From NCBI GenBank assembly GCA_019694555.1, contig JAIBBS010000002.1, forward strand, positions 54,046-118,045: a stretch of DNA of 64,000 nt, given 5' to 3'. A model generated the notes under the pieces. It ran no database searches. It worked only from the letters and a program-made list of their open reading frames with translations, and was not told where the DNA came from. The number at the start of each line of letters is the position of its first letter. The first letter of the stretch is position 1. Origin of the DNA: Nannocystaceae bacterium (GTDB taxonomy: Bacteria; Myxococcota_A; Polyangia; Nannocystales; Nannocystaceae). Positions 38,079 to 47,765 of the stretch are shown one piece after another. The translations under genes and the position numbers were made by a program.

Positions 38079-40253
38079 CTACCGGCCGGATCGATCGGCC
38101 GCCGCGGGTCGGGTCCAGCGCCACGCGCGGTGCGGCGGCGGGTCGCGGCGCACGTCGGGGTCGAGGCTGTGCCGCGTGATGTCGACGAGATCCGTGAGGC
38201 TCGGATCGAGCACGAAGCCGCGCTTGTTGGTCGAGAACAGCAGCTCGCCGCCGGGCGCGACGAGCCGTTGGCACGCGTGCACCAGCGCGACGTGGTCGCG
38301 CTGGATCTCGAGCGTCTGCCGCATGGCCTTCGACGCGGAGTAGCTGGGCGGATCGCACACCACGCGGTCGTACTGCCCACGATGCTCGCCGAGCCACTGC
38401 AGCACGTCGGCGCGCACGAAGCCGTGCTCGCGCACGTCGAGGCCATTGGCGGCGAAGTTGCGTCGCGCCCACTCGAGGTAGGTCTGCGACAGATCCACCG
38501 TGGTCGTGCGCGCGCCGGCACTGGCGGCCGCGACCGAGATCGTGCCGGTGTAGCCGAAGAGGTTGAGCATCCGCTGACCGCGGCGGGTGTGCTCGGCGAC
38601 CATGCGCCGCAATGCGCGGTGATCGAGGAACAGCCCGGTGTCGAGTCGATCGTGGAGGTTCACCAGGAAGGTCCAGCGACCCTCGCGCACGGCGAGCTCT
38701 TCGCCGCGCGCGTCGAGCCTGCCGTACTGCCCCGCCGCCGCCTGCGAGCGCCGCTGCTTGAGCACGATGGCCTCGCGCGGCAGCTGCAACGCCGCGGCCA
38801 CGGCCTCGGCCATCGCCACCAGTCGCGCCTGCGCGCGCGCGGGATCGATGCTGCGCGGCGCCTGGTACTCCTGCAGGTGCACGCGATCGCCGTAGACGTC
38901 GACGATGGCGCGGAAGCCCGGCAGCTCGTCGTCGTAGAGGCGGTAGCAGCGGACGTCGTAGCGATCGAGCCACGGTCGCAGACGCTCGCGGTTGCGTCGC
39001 AGGCGAGCCTCGAACGCGCTGCGATCGGCCTCGAGCGCCGGATCGTCCGCATCCGCGTCGTCGTGCGGCGCGTCGCTCGGCTCGGGCGCCGCGATCGGCT
39101 GACCCAGGGTGCCGGCCACGAAGCGACACGCGATCGGTCCGTTGTCGACCTGCTGCTCGTCGATGGCCAGGCCCAACAACGGCAGCGGTGCCGCCTCGGC
39201 GACGATGAGCTCGGCGTGCCAGCCGGCGAAGCGCTCGTGCATCGTGGTCGCGAGCTCGCGGAACAGCGTCGCGACCTGGGCCGCGGTACCCAGGCGCTCG
39301 CCGTAGGGCGGGTTGCCCACCAGCAGCCCCGGCGGCAGCGCCCCGGGCTCGGCGCGCGCGACCTCGCGTCGCTCGAAGCGGATCAGCGCGGCGACGCCGG
39401 CACGCGCCGCGTTCTCGCGCGCGTGGGCGAGCACGCGCGCGTCGACGTCGAAGCCGACGATCGGCGGCAGCGTGTGCGCCCGCGCAGCCTCGGCACGCTC
39501 GCGGGCCTCGGCTGCCAGCGCGGTCCAGGCCTCGGCGTCGTGCCCGAGCCAGCGCGAGAAGCCGAAGCGCGCGCGCAGCAGTGCCGGCGCCCGATCGGCG
39601 GCCATCGACGCGGCCTCGATCGGCAGCGTGCCGGCACCGCACAGCGGATCGAGCAGCGGCTGGCCCTGGGCCACGCGCGCAGGCCAGCCGGCGCGCAGCA
39701 GCAGGCCCGCCGCGAGCGTCTCCTTGAGCGGCGCGGGCCCGTGGTCGCCACGCCAGTGTCGCCGGTGCAGCGACTCGCCCGCGAGATCGATGCCGACGCT
39801 GCAACCGCGACCGCGCACGTACACCGAGATGCGCACGTCGGGTTGCTGCAGATCGACCGAAGGGCGCTCGCCGAAGCGCGCGCGCAGGCGATCGACCACC
39901 GCGTCCTTGACCCGCCTGGCGGCGAACTGCGAGTGCGTGATGACCTCGCCGCTCGCGACCACGTCGACCGCGATCGTGCCGGTGGGCGCGACGTGGTCCT
40001 CCCACGCGAGCGCGTGCACGCCGGCGTAGAGCGCGTCGGTGCCGTCGATCGGGAAGTCGGCCAGGTGCAGGATCACGCGCGAGGCCGTGCGCGACCACAG
40101 ACAGATGCGGTAGCCGAACGACAGCGGCCCGCGCACGCGCACGCCACCGGGTGCGGGCCGCACGACGCGGGCGCCCAACGCCACCAGCTCGTCGGCGAGC
40201 AGCGGCACCAACCCGCGCGCGGCGGTGACGAAGAAGCTGTGTGCCGTGCTCAT
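38079..40253 (-). CDS. rlmL: 23S rRNA methyltransferase RlmKL (m2G2445/m7G2069)
   Basis: 724 residues (E. coli RlmKL is 702). Order: N-terminal THUMP domain (residues ~45-160), RlmL methylase core with LDPLCGAGTLPIEAASM and the NPPY motif (VGNPPYGERLG), then the RlmK domain with MLNLFGYTGTISVAAASAGA as AdoMet motif I and VVCDPPSYSASKAMRQ as the catalytic segment. It methylates two guanines of 23S rRNA in domain V. Both enzymatic halves are complete. Sits 6 bases downstream of the M24 peptidase gene. Confidence 0.95.
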   Translation of the reverse strand: MSTAHSFFVTAARGLVPLLADELVALGARVVRPAPGGVRVRGPLSFGYRICLWSRTASRVILHLADFPIDGTDALYAGVHALAWEDHVAPTGTIAVDVVASGEVITHSQFAARRVKDAVVDRLRARFGERPSVDLQQPDVRISVYVRGRGCSVGIDLAGESLHRRHWRGDHGPAPLKETLAAGLLLRAGWPARVAQGQPLLDPLCGAGTLPIEAASMAADRAPALLRARFGFSRWLGHDAEAWTALAAEARERAEAARAHTLPPIVGFDVDARVLAHARENAARAGVAALIRFERREVARAEPGALPPGLLVGNPPYGERLGTAAQVATLFRELATTMHERFAGWHAELIVAEAAPLPLLGLAIDEQQVDNGPIACRFVAGTLGQPIAAPEPSDAPHDDADADDPALEADRSAFEARLRRNRERLRPWLDRYDVRCYRLYDDELPGFRAIVDVYGDRVHLQEYQAPRSIDPARAQARLVAMAEAVAAALQLPREAIVLKQRRSQAAAGQYGRLDARGEELAVREGRWTFLVNLHDRLDTGLFLDHRALRRMVAEHTRRGQRMLNLFGYTGTISVAAASAGARTTTVDLSQTYLEWARRNFAANGLDVREHGFVRADVLQWLGEHRGQYDRVVCDPPSYSASKAMRQTLEIQRDHVALVHACQRLVAPGGELLFSTNKRGFVLDPSLTDLVDITRHSLDPDVRRDPPPHRAWRWTRPAAADRSGR

Positions 40254-40259
40254 CCGCGA

Positions 40260-41129
40260 TCAGGCCACACGCATGCGGCGGTGACGCCAGCGCTGCACGT
40301 GGGGCAACGCATCGTCGAGCCAGTACGCGCGATCGGCTTCCACCACCAGCAGCTCTTCCCACTTCGCGCCAACATCCCCGCGCGCGATGTGGGGCTCGAA
40401 GGCCCACAGGCCGGGCTCGGGCCGCGCCTCGGAGCCGGGGCCCGTGTAGCAGAACGGTGAGCCCTGGCGCAGCGCCGGCACGCGCGCGCGCACGGCCTCG
40501 GGCAGGCGGCTGACTGCCGTCTGCGCCAGCAAGCCCAGGCTCGCTCCGAGGCCGAAGCCCAGCAGCGGCCGCATCGTGACGCCGATGGTGCTCTGGCGAT
40601 AGACGCGATGCGCGAGCACGCCGAAGGGATAGTGACGATGGCAGTTGCGCACGCCGAGATCGGCGAGCATGTCCTCGACCGCGCGGTAGATCTCGGCCAG
40701 CGACTCGCCCACGTTCACGCGCTCGACGATCAGCGCGCGGAAGCCCTCGAGCTCGTCGAGCAGGCGCTCGAGCTCGGGGTTGTCGCCGCACGAGAACGAG
40801 TAGCCGATGTCGGCGGCGAAGCCGTCGACGATCGGCGCGACGTCGAGGATCGCCGCCATGCCCCGCTCGAGCGTGCGGTCGGTGGGGAAGAACTGCAGCG
40901 GCTGGCGAAAGCCCTTGAAGCAGGTGCGGTCGCCGAACCACGCGAACGGCTGGTGGAAGAACCCGCTGACGCCCTCGCGGCGCAGCGCATCACCGAGCAT
41001 CGCGGCGGCTTGCTTCTCGGTCACGCCGGGCGTGAGCGCCGCGGCGGTCTGCTGGGCGCAGCGATACGCCAGCCGCTGGACGTCGCGGAAGCGCTCGAGC
41101 TCGAGGCCGGCGTAGGTGCTGGCGGTCAT
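40260..41129 (-). CDS. M24-family (Xaa-Pro aminopeptidase-like) metallopeptidase
   Basis: 289 residues with the pita-bread arrangement of the family: N-terminal helices (VTEKQAAAMLGDALRREGVS), AAILDVAPIVDGFAADIGYS with two candidate metal Asp residues, a His segment (CHRHYPFGVLAHRVY), and the C-terminal WAFEPHIARG and KWEELLVVEA with the Glu ligands. Exact metal ligands are inferred. It is followed at 6 bases by rlmKL, so they likely share an operon; a functional link to rRNA methylation is not evident. Confidence 0.85.
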   Translation of the reverse strand: MTASTYAGLELERFRDVQRLAYRCAQQTAAALTPGVTEKQAAAMLGDALRREGVSGFFHQPFAWFGDRTCFKGFRQPLQFFPTDRTLERGMAAILDVAPIVDGFAADIGYSFSCGDNPELERLLDELEGFRALIVERVNVGESLAEIYRAVEDMLADLGVRNCHRHYPFGVLAHRVYRQSTIGVTMRPLLGFGLGASLGLLAQTAVSRLPEAVRARVPALRQGSPFCYTGPGSEARPEPGLWAFEPHIARGDVGAKWEELLVVEADRAYWLDDALPHVQRWRHRRMRVA

Positions 41130-41198
41130 GGGCCGACGAGCCTGCCACAGCCGCGCGCCGCCCGAGTCCGGGGATCGACGCGGCGCGGTTGCGTCGGG

Positions 41199-41816
41199 TC
41201 ACGCGCGCGCGATCGGGGCCGTAGCCGGCAGCGGCGGTGCATCCCAGCGCAGGGCCTCGAACAGCTCGGCCTGGACCTGCGCGCCCTCGCCGTGCGGATC
41301 GATGCCGGCCTTGCGGCACAGCGCCGCGAGGAACGCCGCGGGCTCGGGCAACGATTCCCACACCACCGGCAGGAACACCGCCCGCCGCGCGCCCAGGCGC
41401 AGCACCACGCCGTGCTCGTGCGGCCGCAGGCAGGTCGCGATCGCGTCGACGCCGGTGACCGGCGCGCCACCGGGATCGAGCAGCGTCGCGGGCGCGCCGA
41501 GCACGGAGATCTCGACGCTCGCGAGCACGAGCTCGTCGACCGTCATCGGCACCATCCGCGGATCGTGCTGACCCGACTCGACCGCGTAGCGTGCGACCGC
41601 GTCGACCAAGGCATCGTGCGCCGCGAGCGTGCCGATGCAACCGCGCAGCCGCCCCTGCACGTGCCACGACACGAACACCCGCGCGGGCTGCCGCAGCGCG
41701 GCGTCGTCCGGCGGCGGACCCGGCTCCGCGACGGCGCCGCGAAGGCCCAGCGCACGCGCGAGCGCGGCGCGGGCGTGCGCCGACAGCCACTGCTGCGTCG
41801 CGGGCGTGAGCGTCAA
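41199..41816 (-). CDS. AMMECR1-domain protein
   Basis: 205 residues with the family hallmark RGCIGTLAAHDALVDAV and the typical start of a strand-rich AMMECR1 domain (ARVFVSWHVQGRLRGCIG). The protein is cytoplasmic, of unknown biochemical role; the family often pairs with MEMO proteins, absent here. TTG at 41816 is preferred because TTGA contains the stop of the upstream gene; CTG at 41822 is the alternative. Confidence 0.85.
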   Translation of the reverse strand: MTLTPATQQWLSAHARAALARALGLRGAVAEPGPPPDDAALRQPARVFVSWHVQGRLRGCIGTLAAHDALVDAVARYAVESGQHDPRMVPMTVDELVLASVEISVLGAPATLLDPGGAPVTGVDAIATCLRPHEHGVVLRLGARRAVFLPVVWESLPEPAAFLAALCRKAGIDPHGEGAQVQAELFEALRWDAPPLPATAPIARA

Positions 41817-44800
41817 CGGCAGCCCTGGTGCATCGGATCTTCGATGCAGCTGGCCGGCGCCGGGATCCAGTCGCACGCGGCCAGCTCGGCCATGCACGGC
41901 TCGTGGCGCACCTCGGTGCCGCGCGTCGCGAAGTAGATGCCGATGAAGTGTTCCATGAACTGGCCCACGTCGAAGGGCAACCCGGTCAGACCCGGCGGCG
42001 GGAAGCCGTGCACGCCGTTGAACTCCGAGATGATGGGATAGACGATGCCCGAGAGCCCGTTCTCGGTGCCCGGGGTCGGCACCGCGATGCGCAGCGGCGG
42101 ATCGGTGCGCGGTGCCACCAGCGAGTCGACCGAGTCGGTCGGATCCATCGGCATGGTGTTGTGGCTGTCGCTGAGGTTGTCGACGTCGACCAGCACCGGG
42201 CCCCAGGCATCGCCGCGCACGTTGGTCCACGGGATGCCGGTGACCACACCCTCGTCGACGAGCAGGCGGTTGTGGGTCTTGCCGTAGCGCGGGTCGGGCT
42301 CGTACAGCTCGATGAAGCCGCCGATGCGCGCGATCGAGGTGCCGGTGTTGGGCGGCACGTTGGGATCGCCGATGGTGGTCACGTCCATGACGTTGGTCGG
42401 CGGCTTGGTGAAGCTCTCGCCGTTTTCGCGGAACTCCAGCGGCTCGCGCGAGTAGTGGCCGGCGAAGATGGCCGGATCGGCGGGCTCGACCACCATCTGC
42501 GCGATGCCGACGAAGCGGCGCAGCAGCGGCGTGCCGCGCTGGAAGCCGTAGCCGTCCTCGAGCGCGACCAGCGGCCGGCCGCCGCCGTACTGCTGGCGTC
42601 GGTACACGAACGGCAGCACGTCGAAGGTGTCGATGGTGGTCACCGGATCGATCGAGTCGTCGATGATGCAGTCGCGCTCGTCGCCCTCGATGGTCGCGAC
42701 GTCGCCACCGCGGAACACCTCGACCACGACGTGATCGCCGCGATCCGCGGGCACGCCGATGCGGAAGGTGCCGGCGAGATCGCAGGCGTAGGTGCCCTCG
42801 GTGCCCTCGGGGCACACGCGGCAGCTGCCCGAGTCGTTGACGCTGCAGTTGCTCGCGCCCTCCCACCCGACATAGTCCTGGTAGCCCGGCGGCGGCGCCA
42901 TCGGCATGACGCGGGTGCAGCGGGCCTCGCCGGAGTCGACGTTGGTCACGCGCACGGTGTCGCCGGCCTCGATGCCGGTGCGGAACGCGACGTCGTAGCG
43001 GGTGTCGACGTTGCCGTTGGGCACGAGCTGGTAGATGCGCATGTCGCCCTTGCCGGTGGGCTCGCCCACGAACAGCGGACCCATCATGCGCAGCATCAGC
43101 GCCTCGACCACGCCGCCCTGCTCGCTGCGCGTGGACAGATCGACCAGCCCCGCACCGCCGGCGATGGGCGCCGCGGCCACGACCTTGGCCTCGATGGCCG
43201 CGAGCATCGACGACAGCAGCCCGCCGAGGCTGGTACCGCTGGCGAAGAAGGTCGCGTCCTCACCACCGATGTCGATGGTGCCGTCGGCGTCGAAGTCACC
43301 GAGCAGCTCGGGCTTGCCGTCGCCGTCGACGTCCATCATCTCGGTGGTGCCGAAGCTGCGGATCAGTCGCACCAGCGTCATCCAGTCGAGCAGCGTCTGC
43401 CGCAGGTTGTCGCGGGTGCGGAACATGTAGCCGGTGAAGAACTCGCCGCCGACGTCGAGATCGCCGTCGCCGTCCATGTCCTGCATGCGGTTCTCGGTCA
43501 GGGCCTCGAACGCGGCGCCCAGGCCGTAGAGCTCCAGCAGGTTGGCCGCGGTCTGCGTCGCCTCGGGCGGCAACGTCACGCCGTGCAGCACCGCGTCGAT
43601 GCTGCAGCCGGCGATGCCGAACTTGGCGTGCAGCGCGAGGCCCAGCTGCTCGAGCTTGTTCGAGGTGTAGCCGTGGGCGTACAGCACCACCGGCGCCGGC
43701 TTGTCGGGCTCGCGCTTGTACTCGCGCTTGGGGATCGCGCACCAGAACTGCACCTCGTGGCTGTCGATGCGCGAGCGCAGCGACGGGTCGCGCAGATCCG
43801 AGGGCCACGCGCGCGCGTCGAGCGTGCCGGTCTTGTTCAGATCGAGCAGCCGCGGCGCACGGAACTTGCCCGAGACGTGGTAGGCGTAGAAGTCGTGCGA
43901 CACGACCAGCTGGTCGACGTCGTTGATGCCGAAGCCGCTGAAGGCCAGCTGCGCGAAGGGCCCCAGCACCTTCTGCAAGCGCTCGGTCGGCAGGATGTAC
44001 TTGTTGGCCGGATCGGGGATGCTGGGATCGAGCGGATCGGCCCCGTCGACCATCGGGAACAGCTTGGTCAGCTCGTTGGGGAAATCCTCGGCCAGCCACG
44101 CCAGCTCGCCCTCGCCGTAGAGGCCGTCGCGCATCGCGACCAGCTGCCCCGCGGCCTCCTGGGTGGTGAAGCTCCACGCGAACGCGACGTCCTCGACGCC
44201 GAGGTCGTACTCCGCCAACGCGTCGACGGCGGGGCGGATGGACGCGGTCTGCGAGGCGTGGTTGACGTACTCGAACGGTGAGCGGATGGGCTCGCCATCG
44301 GCGTCGACCAGGCGGTTGGTCAGCACCACCGCGTAGGTGGTCTTCTCGCGCAGCGGCAACAGCGGCTTGAAGATGAGCGTGTTGGTCTCGAACTCGTAGA
44401 ACGAGACCAGGTCGCGCACCGGATCGAGCTCGGGGTTGCCGTCCTCCTTGGCGTAGGTGTTGGGGTGATCGAGCACGCCGTCGAGGTCGAGGTCCTCGCC
44501 CTTGTCCATCACGCCGTTGCCGTTGAGATCCTCTTCGTAGGTCTCGAACGCGAGCGCCTTGGTGATGGTCTTGCCGTCGTGCTCCCAGTACTGGTGCGGC
44601 GTCCGCAGCAGCACCGGGAAGTTGCCCTCGCCGAAGTCGAGCGGCACCGGCTTGCCGAAGTCGGGCGAGCTCGGCGTCACGTCCACGAGGTAGACCGCGT
44701 CGTTGGCGAAGTCGTAGTCCTTGCCGTCGGGTCGCCGGTGGTCGCGGTGGCGCGCGTAGATGGCATCGAGGTCGAGCGGCGCGTCGAAGCGCACGGTGAT

Positions 44801-45091
44801 GGGCTGGTACACACCGAAGCCCGACAGCTCGTCGATGCGGCGCCGCGCGGTGTGCTCGAGCTCGGTCGACGCGATCATGCTCGCGTTCACGCGCAGGCCC
44901 GTGGGCGAGGTCGGGTCGGGTCGCGTCGCGATGTCGTTCGGAAACGGGATCTCCGGCAGCGGCGTGCGGTCGAAGTCGAACACCACCGTGGGACCGTCGC
45001 CCGGCGGCGTCTCGAACAGGCCCGCGGGCGGCTGCGCGCAGGCAGGTGAGACGAGGAGCAGCGCGAAGGTCAGCGATCGTGCGGTCCGCAT
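41813..45091 (-). CDS. Large secreted alpha/beta-hydrolase-like protein
   Basis: 1,092 residues with an N-terminal signal peptide (SLTFALLLVSPAC). N-terminal beta-rich Big_5-like domain (FGVYQPITVRFDAP; FKPLLPLREKTTYAVVLT). A hydrolase core follows: PVVLYAHGYTSNKLEQLGLA (HG region of the oxyanion hole) and GTSLGGLLSSMLAA (nucleophile elbow GTSLGG). EF-hand-like DxDGDGD motifs occur at MDGDGDLDVGGE and VDGDGKPELLGDFDADG. The last ~250 residues have many Cys and Gly. Its stop overlaps the AMMECR1 start (TTGA), and the lead ATG opens the signal peptide. Substrate unknown. Confidence 0.75.
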   Translation of the reverse strand: MRTARSLTFALLLVSPACAQPPAGLFETPPGDGPTVVFDFDRTPLPEIPFPNDIATRPDPTSPTGLRVNASMIASTELEHTARRRIDELSGFGVYQPITVRFDAPLDLDAIYARHRDHRRPDGKDYDFANDAVYLVDVTPSSPDFGKPVPLDFGEGNFPVLLRTPHQYWEHDGKTITKALAFETYEEDLNGNGVMDKGEDLDLDGVLDHPNTYAKEDGNPELDPVRDLVSFYEFETNTLIFKPLLPLREKTTYAVVLTNRLVDADGEPIRSPFEYVNHASQTASIRPAVDALAEYDLGVEDVAFAWSFTTQEAAGQLVAMRDGLYGEGELAWLAEDFPNELTKLFPMVDGADPLDPSIPDPANKYILPTERLQKVLGPFAQLAFSGFGINDVDQLVVSHDFYAYHVSGKFRAPRLLDLNKTGTLDARAWPSDLRDPSLRSRIDSHEVQFWCAIPKREYKREPDKPAPVVLYAHGYTSNKLEQLGLALHAKFGIAGCSIDAVLHGVTLPPEATQTAANLLELYGLGAAFEALTENRMQDMDGDGDLDVGGEFFTGYMFRTRDNLRQTLLDWMTLVRLIRSFGTTEMMDVDGDGKPELLGDFDADGTIDIGGEDATFFASGTSLGGLLSSMLAAIEAKVVAAAPIAGGAGLVDLSTRSEQGGVVEALMLRMMGPLFVGEPTGKGDMRIYQLVPNGNVDTRYDVAFRTGIEAGDTVRVTNVDSGEARCTRVMPMAPPPGYQDYVGWEGASNCSVNDSGSCRVCPEGTEGTYACDLAGTFRIGVPADRGDHVVVEVFRGGDVATIEGDERDCIIDDSIDPVTTIDTFDVLPFVYRRQQYGGGRPLVALEDGYGFQRGTPLLRRFVGIAQMVVEPADPAIFAGHYSREPLEFRENGESFTKPPTNVMDVTTIGDPNVPPNTGTSIARIGGFIELYEPDPRYGKTHNRLLVDEGVVTGIPWTNVRGDAWGPVLVDVDNLSDSHNTMPMDPTDSVDSLVAPRTDPPLRIAVPTPGTENGLSGIVYPIISEFNGVHGFPPPGLTGLPFDVGQFMEHFIGIYFATRGTEVRHEPCMAELAACDWIPAPASCIEDPMHQGCR

Positions 45092-45252
45092 GGCGTTGGC
45101 TGCGCCAGGACCCGCGCGGGGCCCCGCGGCGCGCTGCCATGGTGGCACAGCACGCCCGGCGCTGGCGAGCCGCCACCGCCGGGCACATCGCGAACGCTCG
45201 TGCGCAACGCGGTGCCCCGAGGTGATCACCGCGCCGCCGCGGCCACACCTGC

Positions 45253-45258
45253 TACCGT
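45253..45258 (+). promoter_or_regulatory. Putative -10 box (TACCGT) for the S46 peptidase gene
   Basis: GC-TACCGT lies 13 bases before the ATG at 45272, the same box as upstream of sppA. Predicted leader of about seven bases. Confidence 0.35.
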
Positions 45259-45271
45259 GCGCGAGGCAGCG

Positions 45272-47701
45272 ATGAGCCCTCCCGCCGTGAAACCCCGTCG
45301 TCTGGCCGCGTTCGCACTCGCGCTGGCGCTGCTGCACCCCCACGCCGCACGCGGCGACGAGGGCCAGTGGATGCCGCGACAGCTGTCGGAGCTCGACGCC
45401 GACGCGCTCGCGCGCATGGGTCTGCAACTGCCGGTGTCGCAGCTGCACGCGACCGACACCGAGGGCAACGAGACCGGTCTGCTCGCGGCGATCGTGAACC
45501 TCTCGGGCTGCTCGGCGGGGTTCGTCTCGGCCGATGGCCTGATCGCGACCAACCACCACTGCGCCTACTCGGCGATCCAGGCCGCGAGCTCGGTCGAGCA
45601 CGACTACCTCGAGCAAGGTCTGCTGGCAGCGACGCGCGCCGACGAGATCCCCGCCAAGGGCGTGACCGTGCAGGTGGTCGAGTCCGTCACCGACGTGACC
45701 GCGAAGATCCGCGAGGCCGCCGACGCGCAGCAGGATCCCGCCGCGCGCGCGCTCGCGGTCGAACGCGTGCGCAAGCAGCTGGTCGCCGAGTGCGAGGCGC
45801 GGCCGTCGCGACGCTGCCGCGTGGCCGACTTCTACGCTGGCGCGGAGGTGCAGCTGATCGCGTCGCGCGAGCTCACCGACGTGCGCCTGGTCTACGCGCC
45901 GCCATCGTCGGTGGGCAACTTCGGCGGCGAGGTCGACAACTGGATGTGGCCGCGCCACACCGGCGACTTCACGCTGCTGCGCGCGTGGGTCGGCAAGGAC
46001 GGTGAGCCCGCGCCGCACGCGGCCGACAACGTGCCCTTCCGCCCGCAGCGCTTCCTGCCGCTGGGCGCCGAGGGCGTGGGCCCGGGCGACTTCGTCGCGG
46101 TGCTGGGCTTCCCCGGCAGCACGCAGCGCTACCAGAGCGCGGCCGAGGTCGCGCGCCACGTCGAGCAGGTGTTCCCTGCGCGCGTCGATCTGTTCGGCGA
46201 GTGGATCGCGATCCTCGAGGCCGCCGGCGCACGCGACAAGGCCGTGGCGATCAAGGTCGCAGCCAAGCTCAAGGGCCTGGCCAACCGCCACAAGAACGCG
46301 CTGGGCATGCTCGACGGCCTGCGACGCAACCGCACCATCGCACGGCGCGAGCAGGAGCAGGCCGAGCTCGATCGCTGGTGCAGCGAGCGGACCGCCGCCG
46401 CCGATCCGGCCGCGAGCGGCTGCGCCGAGACCTTCGCGCAGCTGCGTGCGGTCTCGGACGAGCGCCGCGCCGCGTTCGCGGTCGACTTCCTGGTCGACAA
46501 CCTCGATCGCGGCGCCAACGCGCTCGCGATCGCCATCGATGTCGTCCGCCGCGCGTCGGAGCGACGCAAGCCCGACCTCGAACGCGTCGACGACTACATG
46601 GATCGCAAGGCCACCGAGCTGTGGTCCACGCAGTCCCGCCGCGTGCGCGACTTCGACGCCGAGGTCGACCGCGCGCTGCTGCAGAGCCTGCTGCGCCGCG
46701 TCGCCGCGCTGCCGGCCGCGGATCGCTTCACGCCGCGCACCGAGGCCGACGTCGCCGCGCTGCTGCGCACGCGCGTCGACGACGAGGGCTTCGTGAAGTC
46801 GCTGTGGGACGCGGAGTGGGACGTCATCGCGCGCGAGCGCGATCCCATGATCGCGTTCGCGCGATCACTGCTGCCGGCGATCGAGGCGCTCGAGGCCCGC
46901 GACCGCGCGCGCGACGGCATCATGCTGCAGGTCGGTCCGCGCTACTTCGCCGCGCTCGACGCGGTGCGCACCGGCCCGGTGTATCCCGACGCCAACGGCA
47001 CGCTGCGGCTGTCGTTCGCGACCGTGCAGGGCTACAGCCCGCGCGAGGGCCTGCAGGCGACGCCGCAGACCACCGTGACCGGTCTGCTCGAGAAGCACAC
47101 CGGCAAGCCACCGTTCGATGCGCCGCAGGCCCTGCGCGACGCGGCGCCGCTGGCCGCCGCCAGTCGCTTCGCCGACGCCACGCTGCACGACGTGCCGGTC
47201 GCGTTCCTGGGCAACGCCGACACCACCGGCGGCAACTCCGGCAGCCCGGTGATCGACGGCCAGGGCCGCTGGGTCGGGCTCAACTTCGATCGCGTCTGGG
47301 AGAACATCGCCGGCGACTTCGGCTACAGCCCCGAGCGCTCGCGCAACGTGATGGTCGACGTGCGCTACCTGCTGTGGAACCTCGAGTCGGTCGCGCATGC
47401 CGACGCGTTGCTGCTCGAGCTCGGGGTGCAGCCCGCGGCGGCGTCGAGTCCCGCGGCGCAACCCGACGCCGCCGCGCAACACGCCGCATCGAGCTCCGCG
47501 GCGCCGGCACCCGCGGCCGAGCTCGGGGTGCCCAAGGCGCCCGCGCACCCGCGACCGCTCGCACCCGCCCCCGCCGGCTGCGCTTGCGCGATCGCATCGT
47601 CGGGCCGCCCGGCGGTCCCGGCGATCCCGTGGTTGTTCGCGTTGTTGTGGCTGCGCCGCCGACGTCCGCGCGCCGGCGGTCCCGGCAACACGGGCCGCTA
47701 G
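45272..47701 (+). CDS. S46-family dipeptidyl-peptidase with MYXO-CTERM-like tail
   Basis: 809 residues: signal peptide (~1-28), then the bipartite trypsin-like fold of S46. Catalytic His is 95 or 96 in GLIATNHHCAYSAIQ. The nucleophile is Ser656 in GGNSGSPVI. Arg674 (LNFDRVWEN) sits where the family uses Gly in DPP7 and Arg in DPP11, so an acidic P1 preference is suggested. The last ~45 residues (AGCACAIASSG, a hydrophobic AIPWLFALLWL, then RRRRPR) match a MYXO-CTERM surface-sorting tail. Divergent from the alpha/beta-hydrolase gene with 180 bases between. Confidence 0.9.
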   Translation: MSPPAVKPRRLAAFALALALLHPHAARGDEGQWMPRQLSELDADALARMGLQLPVSQLHATDTEGNETGLLAAIVNLSGCSAGFVSADGLIATNHHCAYSAIQAASSVEHDYLEQGLLAATRADEIPAKGVTVQVVESVTDVTAKIREAADAQQDPAARALAVERVRKQLVAECEARPSRRCRVADFYAGAEVQLIASRELTDVRLVYAPPSSVGNFGGEVDNWMWPRHTGDFTLLRAWVGKDGEPAPHAADNVPFRPQRFLPLGAEGVGPGDFVAVLGFPGSTQRYQSAAEVARHVEQVFPARVDLFGEWIAILEAAGARDKAVAIKVAAKLKGLANRHKNALGMLDGLRRNRTIARREQEQAELDRWCSERTAAADPAASGCAETFAQLRAVSDERRAAFAVDFLVDNLDRGANALAIAIDVVRRASERRKPDLERVDDYMDRKATELWSTQSRRVRDFDAEVDRALLQSLLRRVAALPAADRFTPRTEADVAALLRTRVDDEGFVKSLWDAEWDVIARERDPMIAFARSLLPAIEALEARDRARDGIMLQVGPRYFAALDAVRTGPVYPDANGTLRLSFATVQGYSPREGLQATPQTTVTGLLEKHTGKPPFDAPQALRDAAPLAAASRFADATLHDVPVAFLGNADTTGGNSGSPVIDGQGRWVGLNFDRVWENIAGDFGYSPERSRNVMVDVRYLLWNLESVAHADALLLELGVQPAAASSPAAQPDAAAQHAASSSAAPAPAAELGVPKAPAHPRPLAPAPAGCACAIASSGRPAVPAIPWLFALLWLRRRRPRAGGPGNTGR

Positions 47702-47753
47702 ACCCCGCGTGACCCCTCACCCCGGTTGCTTGGGGTCCCGGGGCGAACCCGCG

Positions 47754-47759
47754 TACGAT
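47754..47759 (+). promoter_or_regulatory. Putative -10 box (TACGAT)
   Basis: TACGAT ends 6 bases before the ATG at 47766, predicting a leaderless transcript. Two more ATGs at 47758 and 47761 are out of frame or overlap the box. Confidence 0.35.
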
Positions 47760-47765
47760 GATGCG

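Noticed and set aside
45092..46291. A 400-codon upstream extension of the alpha/beta-hydrolase gene
   Set aside because: It is antisense to the S46 peptidase and lacks a signal; the ATG at 45091 opens a signal peptide.
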